This document shows positions 1-25,191 of a stretch of DNA of 64,000 nucleotides, piece after piece; positions within the stretch are counted from its first letter, which is position 1, and every line of letters begins with the position of its first letter. A program made the translations under genes and the position numbers. Origin of the DNA: Corticium candelabrum (lineage: Eukaryota > Porifera > Homoscleromorpha > Homosclerophorida > Plakinidae); contig NC_085085.1 in assembly GCF_963422355.1 (NCBI RefSeq), positions 10,206,258 to 10,270,257 of the forward strand. The letters run 5' to 3'. The notes beneath the pieces are model-generated. The model saw nothing but the letters and a program-made list of their open reading frames with translations. It made no database searches and had not been told where the DNA came from.

Positions 1-1058
1 TGCCACTCACCCGAGGTGGAATAACAACAGTATCCGAGATTCGCCCATACGATAAGTGACTTGTATCATGCAAGGCCATTGGTTGGTTTGAATTACCGTT
101 CATTTTGAGCTGTAAGTATGTAAATCTTACTTCTTGTTTGTCAGTAACCATTCTGTAACTAATTAGATGGAGTCTAAGTGGGTTGGCCGTTTAGTAGCTC
201 ATTAAAGGCATATCAAATCATCTGCGCGTTATTGAAACCAGCTGTCTTGTGCTCTTGATTGTAGCAACGGTAAGGTATATGCGTTTCCCTTACAAACGAT
301 TGATTAATCAGGGTTGCCAAAAACCATGTGACATGATACAATTAACCTTAGACCATTTGCTAAGCCTACTACAAGACAGGTTTATTGCAGATGGAAACAA
401 GTCAATCCTTAACCCAGGTCAGTCCAAACGGTTTTTGGTTGTTAAACTTGTTCAAGCACTAGTGGAACACGACTGTGTAGTTTGAATGGAATTAGGATGC
501 ATCTGCAATACTCGTATATTTTTAACCAAAGTTTGATCTTAGCACGAATGGGCTTATTTACCCAAATAGTTTCCTCACCTGTTTAATTCCCTCTCCCGAA
601 TAATTTCCCTGTTCTAAATATATTTCTGCCGTGCTCATGGGGCTCTCATGTTGATACATGCTAACATACACAGGAGTCATATTCCACTAAAGATGTGTTT
701 TTACATCATCCCAATGGGTGTGGCAGCTCTATGAAGCATAGTACTGTTCTTAGTCAAGTCTTCCTAAGAGATGATGCAAGGGCACGATTTGAGGACTCAA
801 CTCGCTGCCATCGATTTTATGAAGCAACATAGCATGTTAAATTTATTTACTTAGAGCTGTTACAAAACGACTATCAATATCTCTAGAAATAATTGCGTCT
901 CGATTAAAGGGTACCTGGAAAAAATTCCTTAGTGGGGAATACAAACCTGTGACTTTTTACGGTTTGTGTCATTACATTGTTTGCTTGAGAAATTGGAAAG
1001 ATGATATCATGAAATGGCTATTAAAGGGGCACTTGGCATTAAATGCAAGACACACCCA

Positions 1059-1179
<121 letters not shown>

Positions 1180-2372
1180 AGCTTACTAGTAGTGTTCCTA
1201 TATAGCATAGCTTTCTCGGTCATCGATGATACGAGGACATTGTCTTCAGACAGTGACAATGGGGATGATACCAGCAATGATTTAGCAAGTTGCTGTGCTT
1301 CGAGTGTGTTAGCTATACATCTTTGCGTTGACACTTTGCTTGTTTACGGGACATAATTACAGGGCATAGTTGCGTGTCGTCATCCTTTGCAAAGCTTCGA
1401 GCAATCGAAGATTTTTGCTGATTGCAACACTACTCTTGTAGCACTTTTGTTTCTCTCCAAACTCTGATTGCATTTGCACTGAGTCCAATGTACACATTTC
1501 TGTACCAAGTGCTACACGAGGAGTGTGTCAATTTTATTGAAAAAAAGGGCGAAGAGCAAGATTCGAATTCATTTAGCACATCCGGGACCTTGCAAGAAAA
1601 ATACTGCATGTGAAGTGTCCACACACGCTCAGACTGTATCTCTTTCGTCAGAACCCTACAGTCTCTTGCCCATAAGAAGGATGGGGCATGTATCTACTTT
1701 CTCATAAATATCAAAATGATGCTGGTTGTTCTTGCAAGTAAACAAAATCCCAGAACTTCAGAGGTGCCTCTCTCAGCCTAACCTGAGCAATTCCACTATT
1801 TTAATCTGCAGCATTAGAAACAAAACTTTTGGGTCCACCATAACTTGAGTGACTTTAGTTGTCAGGATGGGACCTTGCTAAAATAGATGGCTGTCACATA
1901 GACTGTGTTAGGCATCAAATGACAACTTTACGACCACTTTTTCGAACACTGGAATAGGTATGGCAACAGTTGCTCGCTTGTGCAAAAGTAGATGCATGTA
2001 TGGCACTTCAGCAACAAACAAGTTTTAGAATACTAATTACAATTATGCACACACCATTTTAGAGTTTGGAAATTTAGAAACTAAACTGTTCATTAATTCA
2101 ATGTATTGTGTCATTAGAAGTTTTGGCATGTAAATGCTAGAGGAAAGAATATATATAGGCTTTTGGGTTTGGCACTGACTGGGTGCTCTTCCTTTTTTCA
2201 TGTAGCTTGAAGAGTGGTTTTGGCAATTGGATTAACTCGGAATTCTTTGATTATTGATTAACTTTTACCCGCAATTGACCACATGGTATCTAATTATCAT
2301 AATGCCTTTGAGGAACAGTTTTTGTTGTTGTTGCTTATGATGTAACGTGTGTTACTTGCTGTTTGGTTGTAG

Positions 2373-14395
<12,023 letters not shown>

Positions 14396-15345
14396 AAGTA
14401 TTAATTGATGCTGTAGTTCTTCTTGAAGTTGTGTTACATGGCATAAATACATAATCAGAAGGCAATCAGTTCAGAAGTTATCTTTCTGGAGTGACGTATT
14501 TTAGTTGGTTAAGTTAGAGGAAGGAGCGTGTTTGTAAACTGAAGGAGTTTAATTTCTTAGTTCCAGCAGTGCGAGAAAAATCCATGGTTAGTCTACTTGC
14601 AAGCGTCACTGAGTGTGTTCACTGTTGGTGTGCTTGATTGCGTATTGGCATGTGGTTCTGTTGTGTGTACCTACCCGGGAGTGCGTGTCAGGGAGTAGAC
14701 AATTTTCCTTTTCCTCACTTCCTCTGCTATTTCTTACTCTGCTATTGAAAACTCCTCAGTCTTACTGCCGTCGTCAGGGTCCCGGATCCAGGATTAGCGA
14801 CAGGTGTTTCGTCAGTGCAAAAATGAACACAGGGCATACGAGTCAGACTTGTCTGTCTTGTACTGCGGTATGTTGAATTGCTAGTCAATTGATTAATTTA
14901 GTTAGCTGACAAAGAATAAGTATACAGTTACTTGCAGCATTTAGTGGCGATTGATACGGGGGTTACTGCTTATTGATGTATGTTTTCTCTTCACCGCGTC
15001 TGCCAATACGGGACTTGATATAGGGAATCCGGGTCTTTATCTGTTATCAAAATGGCGATTCACATGGGACGATAGTTGTTGTACTATTGGCGTTGTTTTC
15101 TTCTTCGTTTTACGCTGAATTTGCTCCCTGAATTTATTAGAGTAGAGTTTAGTGGGGGAGGTTTTCCTTAGGTTAGATACCTGTGTTGGCGAACCGACTC
15201 CCTAGGCTTTCGCGTTCTTCAGACTAGGTAACCAGAGTATAGGGCGTAGTAAGCATACTGTGGCATTTCTATAAGTACGTAGGGCCGTATGCAGTGCTGT
15301 AGCAAGACCTGTAACACTCTTCGTATTAATATCCCCATATGGTAA
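14396..15345. other. DHX15 downstream region, no gene recognised
   Basis: Sequence downstream of the DHX15 stop. No canonical AATAAA is evident in the first 150 bp, so the poly(A) site is not assigned. ORFs here (for example 14613-14876) resemble no family that I recognise. Confidence 0.5.
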
Positions 15346-15470
15346 AGTGTTCTAGCCAGGATATTTTGCCAACCATCAATATGACGTCAGGCAATGACGT
15401 CATCAAAATGTTTACTGTTGACGTATTTGGTAATAACATCATATTTTTACTTTACCTTTCCCTAGTTGTA
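15346..15470 (-). repeat. Dispersed repeat, copy 2 (inverted)
   Basis: The reverse complement of this stretch aligns with 6464-6586. Shared words include CTGGCTAGAACACT, GGTTGGCAAAA and TGACGTCAT sites. It is 90 bp left of the dead hAT element. Confidence 0.75.
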
Positions 15471-15560
15471 CTACGCAAAGTTTTAGGCATGTACAGTATA
15501 TTAGTTACTGCATGATTGGTAGACTATTCAATATAATAGCCACTCCAGACTTGTCAAATA

Positions 15561-18500
15561 CAGCGGCGGTTCCAGGATTTTGCCGAGGTGGGGGCGCAGC
15601 GTATACAGTATATTTATGGTACAAATGCATTGATCTAAGACAGGATAATCAATATTAATATACACTATGCCAGCACTATGCCATATATGAGACTAGAACA
15701 TCATGTCATGCACAAATTCGTTGAAGGTATATAGATCAAGAGAAATTTTTCTTACCAGAGAAGCCAAACAAGTAATTCACCATTTAAAATGACTAGGAGA
15801 AATACCGACATCAAGAAGAGAGCATTTGAGTGACTAGATATATTTTACTCAGCTAAGACATTAGAAGTGTTAAAAAGAGCAACAGATTCATCCTGATCTG
15901 GATTCAGGAGCAACATACGTCGAGGGTGTGCTCGCGCGAAACGATTGACAACTGCATCAATGTTTAAAGGAACAAACTGGTGGCAGAACAACAAAACCAG
16001 AGCATTCGGTCGGCCCTGTGACTTTGTGCTTCGTAGATTCGTTTTGATTAACTTGAGTGCTAAGTTAGCGCGTTCGACATTAGCTGATGTTACAGGAATG
16101 ATGACAAGAAGGTGTAGAATTCGCGCTATATTTGGATACAGCAAGGAATTTGTCGCCTCCATTGTCTCCTTCAAAGTAACTGGGAGAGTCTCAGGTGTCT
16201 GGGACGCATTGTACCACTTTTTGCGCCATCGGTTGATCTCAGCTGAGTAGGATGAAGCATCAGGTAGGTCTGACTCATACACACTAAAGATGTCGATGAT
16301 GTTCTCCTCTTTCAAATTTCTCATGTTGGCCGGGAGAAGGAGAAGTGCTTGAACGGCATTTTGAGTGAGACTAGTTAACCGACTACACAACTCTGAAATC
16401 AAAGAATCTATAAAGGGTATGAATACAGATGCCCGCCGATATGAATCGGGACTTGATACAGGGATGTTGCTTCGAAGAGTTTGACGTGCCGCCAAACGAG
16501 GAATTTCTGGCGTGTCTCTTCCAAACAGGCTAGTCATCAAGCAGATGGAATCGTGTATGTTGCGAAATGTGTCCACAGCCTTTTCCCTGTGCTCTCGGAA
16601 GAGCTTAACAGTGTTGGAAATCTCTGAATAGGCCTCGATGATATCCAAGTGAGACCCTTGAAGAAGAACGCTGAGGCCCTTCAAGTAGCCAGAAACGAAC
16701 GCATTGCAATGAAGAGCGACAATGAACTTGTCCGATGACAGGGCTCGTAGCAGACCATTTGCCTCCGTCACGGACTTAGCGTCAAACATATTGATTTCTT
16801 CTGGGTGGGCCATGCCAGCTTCTGACTGCTGATCAATGGATGGAACTGGACTTTGGCCACAGATTACCTCAAGGCAGTAGATGATGGCCTCGTATATCTT
16901 GATGAAATCAGAAATGGCGGTATGACGCTCAACCCGACTTGTTGCAGACAACAACTTTAACTTCAGGCTACATATCTCCGATTTCCCGTCCTGCTTTCGG
17001 TCTAGGTTAAGCACGGCAGTGCAAGTTTCTAGGCAGCGCTGTCTCTTAGGAGAGTATTTGAAAAATACCCCAAGCGCTTGCAAATCGGGTAGCATACATT
17101 GAACAGATGTAACCGCACAAGCCTTAGTAAGAGCGAGATTTAACTGATGACTTGCGCAATGAAAGTATCGTGCCTCAGGAACAACTTCTCTGAATTTAGC
17201 TTGGCATCCATTTAGATGACCACTCATTGATCCTGCACCGTCGTACGTCTGGGTGCGGCATTGTTTTGGATCCAAACCAACACGTTGTAGCTCACTTAAG
17301 ATCTTGCTGCTGATAGCGGATCCAGTTACAGACTGGCATTCCACAAACGCTATTAGTTTCTCCACTGCTTCTCCCTCCTTTTTATATCGAACTGCAATGC
17401 CGAGCTGCTCTCGTCCGCTTACATCTGTGACCTCATATGCCTGTATGCCATAGAAATGCGATTTCTTGATTTCTCTCACAATGGTTGCAATCAGCTCATT
17501 ACCCATACACAAGATCAGCTGATTCTGTGCAGTGTTTGAAAGATACTGGGCATTCCTGGGACAACTTTTCAGATGCTGTTTAAGAATGCAATCAGCTGAT
17601 GCCACAGCAAAGCGAATGAGGGCGTGAAAGTTGCCTTGCGGATCACCATCACTAGTAAGATTATCACGATGACCCGAAGGGCCAAACCCTGTCTACCAGC
17701 AAATTCAACGCATCAAAGAATGGAGAATAGGATGTCCCTGTTTTTACGCACCCGCTCTTGTGATCTTTGACTGATCATTGCATCAATACGTTGCTGAAGA
17801 TTGACTGAAATGGATGTGAACTCTTTAAGCTTGAACATTGAGTCAGCATGGAACTGAAGTCCACCATGAATATCAGCATCTCCACTAATCTTTTTGAAAT
17901 TATGATGGAGTTTCGTGATAAGATGATCAGCTCTGCGTGATCCATCACGGTGAACATTTGGGAAGAGAACACAAGGTATGCAGAAAACACCAGCCATGAA
18001 CAACTCACCATCACCATCACAATAGCCTAACCACTCATACTTGTCAAAAAGACTGGAGGAACCGTTGTGACGTTAGTGACTGTTTCCTCTTGTCCTTGAC
18101 ATGGGAGAACGGCAATGAACAACCAGCTGCTGGCTTCCTCTCGAATAATCTCCAGCTTTTGAGCGTCACTTACTGAGTTTCCATCCAAAACATCGCGTAT
18201 TACATTGACGGACGACGATGAATGGCTATTTGGAGCATCAACACTAGTATCTACCTCAGATTCAACTTGAGGTTCGGAAACAGCAGACTTGACTGGGACT
18301 TCTCCGGAAACGTCATGAATAGTACAGACGATGGGGTGACCGTCAGACTTCTCAGAGGACGCATCACAGTCCGCAACACAAGTTCGCTTTATCAATTTTC
18401 TGCTGCGCGGAACGCTTGGGTTGGCTCTTCGACATCTGGACAGCTTTGAGTCTTCAGCGAATCGATTAGCCTCGAACTTCCAGACCTCTTCCGTCGTACA

Positions 18501-18644
18501 TCCGGGCAGGACAATTGGCGTTTATAGACGGCAAATTGGTACTCACATTCTGAGGAGAAAGATGACCTCTTGAACTGAATCAATGTCGATAATATTTGAG
18601 GGGGTGGCGCGCGCCCCTCGCACCCCCGTTTAGACACACCGCTG
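15561..18644 (-). mobile_element. hAT element 1, decayed
   Basis: About 3.1 kb. Candidate ends are CAGCGGCGGTTCC at the left and CAGCGGTGTGTCT read inward from the right; both begin CAGCGG as hAT termini often do, and both are followed within 30 bp by a G-run (GGTGGGGGCGCA, ACGGGGGTGCGAGGGGCG). No matching 8-bp target duplication is visible (GTCAAATA against AAATAAAC), so the exact ends are inferred. The transposase gene inside is broken. Confidence 0.7.
15845..18060 (-). pseudogene. hAT transposase (TTF-finger/DUF4371 type), broken
   Basis: The largest open part is 586 codons (17605-15845). Order on the minus strand: a TTF-type finger remnant (DKYEWLGYCDGDGELF then FCIPCVLFP, in different frames); a segment to RDILFSIL ended by an in-frame TGA at 17715-17713; the CVEFAGRQGLALR stretch; a frameshift near 17676; GHRDN and the long frame with TYDGAGSMSGHLNGCQAKF, ARYFHCASHQLNLALTK and the C-terminal dimerisation region (IPVTSANVERANLALKLIKT). 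Two or more frameshifts and one stop mean no full protein. The usual ADE-type catalytic Asp early in the core is Tyr here (QAYEVTD). Related animal proteins are often annotated ZMYM1-like or DUF4371. Confidence 0.88.
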
Positions 18645-19664
18645 AAATAAACCTCATTGAACATAACCTTGTTGAACATAACACAGATAGACATATAATA
18701 CTCTAGATTATTACAATGACAAGTTGACTTAACTAATTAACTTAAAACTGGGATTGTGACCTGAGCTTTACAAAAGTAAGTTGAGCATATACGTTGGCTA
18801 CTGTGCCGTCAGACTTAAGAAATGAATAGTATTTAATGAATAGTATAGGGATATTACTATGCCTTCTGACTATTTATCCTTCTTTTGACCATAACTAGCT
18901 AATACGCTACGTTTCTAGTAGTTTAACATAATCATGTGTAAAATCCATACAAAGAGCTCTGAGAATTTGTAGCTGCAAGCGTGCTTTGTGAGAGAGCATC
19001 ACTATGTTTTTATAACCAGAATGATTTATGGAATACATCCAATTGAGTGGTTATATCAGGGTTTAAAATTCTCCAAATTTGGTGGTCGGCAGAGCAATTA
19101 AAGTAAAGGCACGCCTACCTTATTTAAAGCCACGCCTACTTTTCCTATTTTACTGCGCACATTACATTTCTGCTTTAAATCTACAATGCATCTTGAAGGA
19201 AAACATGCCACAGTACGTGTGGTAGGCTGTCCAATTTTGTTCCCAATCGTCAATAATTGCTGTTTTCCCCTCCCCAAACGTCCCTTTCTTGTCCCAACCG
19301 TCAAAATGACGGTACAGACGGTACTGGCGAAAACACTGTGGTATGTACTATGGACCTTAATTACGTCCGGGACTTTTACGGGATTTTCCACTTGACTGAG
19401 TGGCAACGCGTTCGAGTGGCATGTCTGTCAGCTGCATGTAAATGTTTTAATAATTGACTTCCACATATTTTAATGGTATGAATGTAAAGATGTGTTTAAC
19501 TGGATCTGATGGGCGTGCAAGTCCATGGCTTGACCCGCACGTTTTGGAGGCGTGCGATGTGGGAGAAGAAGTGCCGATGTCGCTTATTCGGACATTTATC
19601 ATTATCTCATAAAAACTCGTTAGTCCCTTTACACGTGAAAGCCTTAAAACCTACGAGAGTACTC
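18645..19664. other. No gene recognised
   Basis: AT-rich up to about 19050, then mixed. ORFs here (for example 19098-19406 on the minus strand) have no recognisable domain. No repeat structure was noticed. Confidence 0.5.
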
Positions 19665-19742
19665 GTACCCAGTCCTCTCCTCGCGCGCTTTCCACGTGTT
19701 TCAGCACGTGCTTTTTGTTCCACTAGATAGGAGGACTGGTAA
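19665..19742. repeat. CpG/E-box palindromic MITE, copy 1
   Basis: Begins GTACCCAGTCCTCTCCTCG and ends with the imperfect inverse AGGAGGACTGGTAAC. It contains two CACGTG E-boxes (TCCACGTGTT and GCACGTGC). It matches the first half of 56524-56655 closely, including CTCGCGCGC, and looks like a partly deleted copy. Confidence 0.65.
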
Positions 19743-20387
19743 CATCTAGTAGGTTATAAGTGTGTTGATTGTTCGAGACTGTAACGCGAGGCGAAAAAGT
19801 TTTGTTAAAAAGGCACGCGTATGATCTTAGTAATTAAAATGAATTGAGAGAGTAGCACTCACATTTAGATGGTTATTAGCGATTGCTGTCGTCACCAAGG
19901 TGCAAGCTCATTAGTGTTGTCTGCTGTGGACATCCTGACAATGACGTCTTCTCCAGCCAGAATTGACAGAGATGTCTCTAGTTGCTCAGTACTAAGTGGA
20001 TGGTAGCCAATAGACGACAGGAGCGCGTGTATGGTGCAGCAGCATTCGCTACCGAAATAAATGGTCACATGACATAATATGTTACCAGTCGCTAGTGAAA
20101 CAAAGAGTACGTGCTAAAATAAATTGCGCTGGCACAAAACGATAAATTTGTCATCAGATGTAAAGTTCGGCATTCACAATCAGTTTCATTGCCTTCACTG
20201 CTGCCATGCCATCGGTTGCTGTTGAAAAGTAAGAAATTGTTATCTAGATGCCTCCTTCACTTGATCAGCTGTGTTGCTGGCTCTAGGGCGGTCTTGAGGA
20301 GATCATTTTACGGCGACTGTACGCTTTTAAATTCTTTTCCTAGCACCTTTTAACAGGGCTGGCAGCGTTGGACAAGACAGATGGGAC

Positions 20388-20606
20388 CTAGTCTGGTGAA
20401 AGCGGGTCATCCGACATTTTTCCTGACACGAAATGAAGAGAGCCTAGCCGACTGAACTCACTTGGAGACCACTCCTTTCGATTGACTGCCGCAATCCATG
20501 GACGCCGACGATCTAGCTCGGCAGAAAAACGGTAAAAACTTAGCGAAGTGCCTTTCTCCCATCTGCCATTGCAGTGAACTGTGGAGCAACCTTTTACCAT
20601 TGCCAC
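20388..20606 (-). pseudogene. THAP-type zinc-finger remnant
   Basis: The reading MVKGCSTVHCNGRWEKG, then FYRFSAELDRRRPWI, RKEWSPSEFSRL, GSLHFVSGKM and DDPLSPD fits the THAP C2CH domain: first Cys pair spaced C-x4-C, conserved Trp, and C-x2-H before Phe. Two faults are visible. The third zinc ligand is Gly (GGC) where the family has Cys, and a TAG at 20388-20390 stands where Tyr would continue into VPS, the usual end of the domain. THAP domains bind DNA in host regulators and P-element-like transposases; I cannot tell which this was. It lies just beyond the 20652-20761 LTR, whose TATA-like ATATAAG points towards it. Confidence 0.7.
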
Positions 20607-20651
20607 TCAATATGGCGTGTAACCAAGGTAACGCCACAGTCACACGACCAA

Positions 20652-20860
<209 letters not shown>

Positions 20861-21017
20861 CTAAACAGTATCCTTTTGGAGTGTGTGAACCATTTGCCGC
20901 ACTCCAGGAAAGTTTACTCACTAAAACTAACAACGATACACCACGATGAAGTCAACAGAACACAATACTAGAAGTAGACAAACCACTACCCTAGGAGTGA
21001 TTAACTTCCCATGTAGT

Positions 21018-23690
21018 TCTTCATGGTACATAGTATTCAGGTATGTAAGCAGGTCGCCTAGAGACTCTTCCAGATTTGGTGGCGACCTCTTGTTGTTAGT
21101 CTTTAGGCGTCTTCTGTAGTGTTATTGACTCTGTGTTGTTTAGAGCATCCTTAGCTATCTGGTCAAGCGTTTGCTTGCTTTTGTTTTCTATTCCTGGTGT
21201 GCATTTGCGTTCAGTCGTCTTGCTTGTGGTTGCAGGTTCTGATATTCTCCACATCTCTGCTGCCCTATTGATTTGCGACCGATTGCGGCGTAGTATGCGT
21301 CCTCCCATGACACGAACCAGGTATGACCTGGGTGTGTTGTGATGTGCAACTACTTGCGGTGGCACCCAAGTCCCCCTTTTCGAATGCGGACGTTTTCTTC
21401 TGAAATCAGTGGGGTACTGCTGTCCTGGATCTGTCGTGGAAAGCATGTTCCCCCTGTTGCTTTGCCAGCTTGTCTCTGACTTCTTGCTGTTGCCATACAC
21501 GAGGCTCTATTGTCTTTCTGTTGACAGCAAGTTGGGTACGTAATTGTCTGCTTTGCAGCAGCTCTGCTGGTTATGGTAGCCCGTCTCCAATTGGGGTGGT
21601 TCTGAGTGCTCTCAGTACGTCAGGGAGAGAGCGGCCGTCAGCAAACATCTTTCGCGTTGTTTTCTTTGCCGTTTGTATGCTTCGCTCAGCTTGACCATTG
21701 CTTGATGGGTACCCTGGGCTTGATGTTACATGCCTAGAACCTAATGTATCAGCCAGACGTCGGAAGTCTGCGCATGCGAACTGTGGCCCATTGTCGTAGA
21801 TGACTTCTTCCTGTACCCCGAAGTTGGCAAATTGTTCGTCCACGACCTTTATAATATCACCAGATCTGGTGTAGTCATGTTTGGGAACGGTAATCCATTT
21901 ACTTCAGTAATCGACTGACAGTAGATACGGTATTCCGTCCAGTTCAAACATTTCCAAGTGGTATCGGGTGAGGTGTATAAGGCAGCCTGGGATTCTCGTT
22001 TCGGCTTTCCTGGCATCTACTGCAGCTTGCTACTTTGTCCTCTATGTCGTGCACGTACCCTGGCTAATAGACTGAGTTTTTGGCTCGTTCTAAGCATTTC
22101 ACTATCCCAAAATGACCATCATGTATGCTTTCCAGTACTGATCGGCGTAGGGCAGTTGGTACCACTGCTTGACTGTCTTTGAATACTATTCCGTGTTTCT
22201 CGGTCAGGTTATGTCGGACTGTCCAAAAGGCCGTACTGGGCCAGGTAGCCAGCCTGCTGTTACGTATTTTCGTATGGCTTGTAAGGTGGGTCTTGTTGTG
22301 TTGCTTCTCTGCACCGAGACTGACCCACTGGGGTGGGAATTGCCTGTTGCCTGACTGTCGAAATTTTGTCTCTGTGAGGTCCGCATGTCCCTCGTATAGC
22401 ATTGTTGTGAGGCCCTGCTTAGGGCTGCTAGTACCATGTCTCTGCCCGGGCGATACTGCAAGTTGTAATGGTATCTGAGACAGCGTAGCCGCATTCTCTG
22501 TATACGTGGGGAGACTTTGTTGAGAGACTCTTTTGGTATGCCTAGCAAAGGCTTGTGGTCGGTCTCTACGGTGATGGTCTGACCATGTATGTATTGGTGA
22601 AATCTCTTCAATCCGAACTGTACTGCTAGCATTTTTTCCAATTGAGCGTATCTTTGCTGTGTGCTGGTCAAAGTCCTTGATGCATATTCGACTGGTGGGC
22701 CCTGTTGAGTTAAGGCGGCACCCAATTCATATGAGGATGCATCGACAGTGATAGTGATTGGTAGTCTTGGGTCAAAGAGACGTAGATTTGGAGCATTAGA
22801 GACTATTTTTTTAAGCGGGTTACTGCCTCATCGTGGATTGCATCCCACGTCCACGACACATGCTTTTGTGTTAGTTGTCGTAGTGGCTGGGCCTCCTTTG
22901 CTAAGTCAGGAGAGAATTTGGCTAAATATGTAATCATACTAAGATACATCTGCCTTTGACTCAGGCTGTGAGAAATGTAGTGTTGCTTCAATCTTTGCAG
23001 GGTAGGCTGAATGCCTTTCGAGGTCAAAATGTGGCTCAGGTATGGAAGTGACTTTTGTTCAAACATGCATTTGTCTCGATTGAGTTTTAAGTTCAGCTCC
23101 TGGCACCTCTGCAATACTGCATGCAATCGCTTATCATGCTCCTGCCTGGTAGTGCTTGACACCAGTATGTCATCGACATACGTGTGGACACCTTGAATGT
23201 CCGAAAAGGCTTCTGTGACAATCCTGTGGGAAACCTCGGGGGCGAAGCTAATTCCGAATGGTAGCCTGAGGTATCTGTATCGTCCAAATGGTGTTGCAAT
23301 GGTTGTCAGGTAGCTGCTCTTTTCCTCCAATGCCACTTGTAAAAAAACCCGAGGTAGCATCTAGTGTACTGAAATACTCACAGCCTGCTAAATCTGCAAA
23401 TATCTCTTCTGGTGTTTTCGTTTGATAATGTTCTCGTTGAATCGCATTGTTTAGAGCACTCGGATCCATGCAGATGCGTAGCTTGTCTGTTCCCGGCTTG
23501 TTTACTAGTACATTGGGGCTGGCCCATGCTGTAGCTTCTGTTACCCTGGCAAGGATTTTTTCGTCTACCATTTCCTCCAGCTGTGCCTTCAGTTGTTGCC
23601 TGTACTTGAAGGGGACTCGTCTAGCCGGTTGTATGGTTGGTTGAGCATTTTTCTGCAGTCGAATGGTATGTTTACCTGGAAGCTGTCTGA
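21018..23690 (-). pseudogene. Gypsy B pol (RT, RNase H, integrase), frameshifted
   Basis: Minus-strand pol in several frames. RT: PARRVPFKYRQQLKAQLEEM, then LRICMDPSALNNAI, then ATPFGRYRYLRLPFGI after a frameshift in a T/A run near 23345, and the catalytic box TYVDDILV. RNase H: GAALTQQGPPVEYASRTLT with TVETDHKPL (about 22725-22204). Integrase: the H2C2 region around 22150-22060, then VIYDNGPQFACADFRRLA and SSPGYPSSNGQAERSIQ (21843-21571). C-terminal tail: 21500-21018. At least three frame changes; not functional. Confidence 0.85.
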
Positions 23691-23699
23691 GTCCTTGGA

Positions 23700-24190
23700 A
23701 TACATCGATAAATATAAATAAATATATAAATAAATATATAAATATATAAATAAATAGATAAATATAAGATGGGTATCGTTCAACAAGCACAGTCAGTGAC
23801 CAAAACTCAAGAACTACCAGAAGCAATCAGTCAATTTATAATACGCGAACGCTCGGGAACGCCCACTTCCGTCTGTCCACATGTCTGTAACGCGCCGATC
23901 GACACGACGCCGGTCTCGGATCGTCGCGAAACGCGGTGGGCCGGTCGAGATCGCGAGTCCGGGACGAACGTTCGCGTCGGATTTTGCCTCTATCGCCTCC
24001 GACGGCCCGAAACGAGACTTTGGCGTCCTGAAATGAGATGCGCGGGTGTTTGTTTATTTAATTGACCAAGTATGCGGATGGACGCACGCCCGCTATCGTA
24101 CGCCGTTCTAATTCTGTCAGCTGCAGTGTGAGGATGCACCAAGTTCCACTATATTGTCTATAATGTATCGCTGATATTCATCCTGCCGAG
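23700..24190. repeat. AT simple repeat next to a CpG-rich block inside gypsy B
   Basis: Between gag and pol lies 23700-23768, an (AAATAT)-type simple repeat, followed by about 23830-24110, which is GC-rich and full of CpG (GACACGACGCCGG, TCGTCGCGAAACGCGG, GAGATCGCGAGTCCGG). Neither part reads as gag, protease or RT. The contrast with the surrounding AT-rich DNA suggests an inserted sequence. I see no inverted ends or coding frame that identify it. Confidence 0.6.
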
Positions 24191-24192
24191 AT

Positions 24193-24830
24193 CTAAGAAT
24201 TAGACGAAAATTCAAAGTTGGTATCTACCTCCCAGCGCCAGTCTTTACGCATGGACAACTGTACGTTTCCTTTTCTCGATCTTTGTTTTTCCTTTGTTGT
24301 GGTACTCGGTGCCGCCATGCAGGTGAGATATTGTTTTGTCGCTTCCATAGAACGCCACATATCCACAGCCTTTTCTAACGTGAGACCTGATTCTCCAAGC
24401 AATTTTTCTCTAACAGCGTCCGATGCAACGTTTATGACGATTTGATCGCGCGCTATTTTGGACTTCTCTGCTTCGTAGTAGGCACACGTGTCTACCATGC
24501 ACAATAAGTCCGTATAAAACGTATCGAAGGACTCACCTGTCCTCTGCTTCCTCTGAAGAAAAATGAATTGTTTATATGTCTTGCTCCTTTTTGGTTTAAG
24601 TGTGTCGTGAAGGTGTCGAGAACCACGTCTAGCTTGTCTTTGTCTTCTTTGTTCGCCCATGTGAATGTCTTGTAAATTGATATTGCCTCCCTACCCACTG
24701 CTGTGAGCAGTACTGCGACTTGCGTTGCTTCTGGCTCCTTGTGCTTGTTTGTCGTTTTCAAGTAAAATCGAAAGGCCATTCTTTTGCTGCGTCTTGTGTT
24801 GAAAATAATGACTGTGGTCTAGGTCCGTCC
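24193..24830 (-). pseudogene. Gypsy B gag, frameshifted
   Basis: Minus-strand gag remnant. The start near 24833 reads MTDGPRPQSLFSTQDAAKEW, followed by a stop and frame change, then KTTNKHKEPEATQVAVLL and after another shift QRTGESFDTFYTDLLCMVDT and DQIVINVASDAVREKLLG. These are hallmark positions of the gag seen in many gypsy elements of marine invertebrates (compare the gag at 47271-48047). No zinc knuckle remains; the end is cut near the 24190 insertion. Confidence 0.75.
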
Positions 24831-25191
24831 GTCATGTCTTCAGAGTCTGTTCAAATTGGATACTCCCGACAACATGTAGTACAGTCTGTGTCGTGTATAA
24901 GGTGACCGGATAAGGTAGTACATCGGATATTGGAATAGGATGTTCAATATTCATAATCAAAACATTACTCACTCAATACATATTATTATTATTATTATAT
25001 ACAATAATTATCGGTTATTGTAATATACTGCTTATAATGGTGGATTTTTCTATGCAAAAGGACCTTTTCCAGTACCTATAGTATCCGATACAGTAATAGT
25101 GGAGTCACATTCTGCACACTTGCTTCTTTCAATGAAAAGGGCAATGCAATACATGTACTGTACGTGTATGTACATTTTCTTCAGTCAAACA

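Noticed and set aside
249..485. 78-codon ORF near the window start as an upstream DHX15 exon
   Set aside because: It does not match the helicase segment expected before exon 2373 and has no convincing splice sites.
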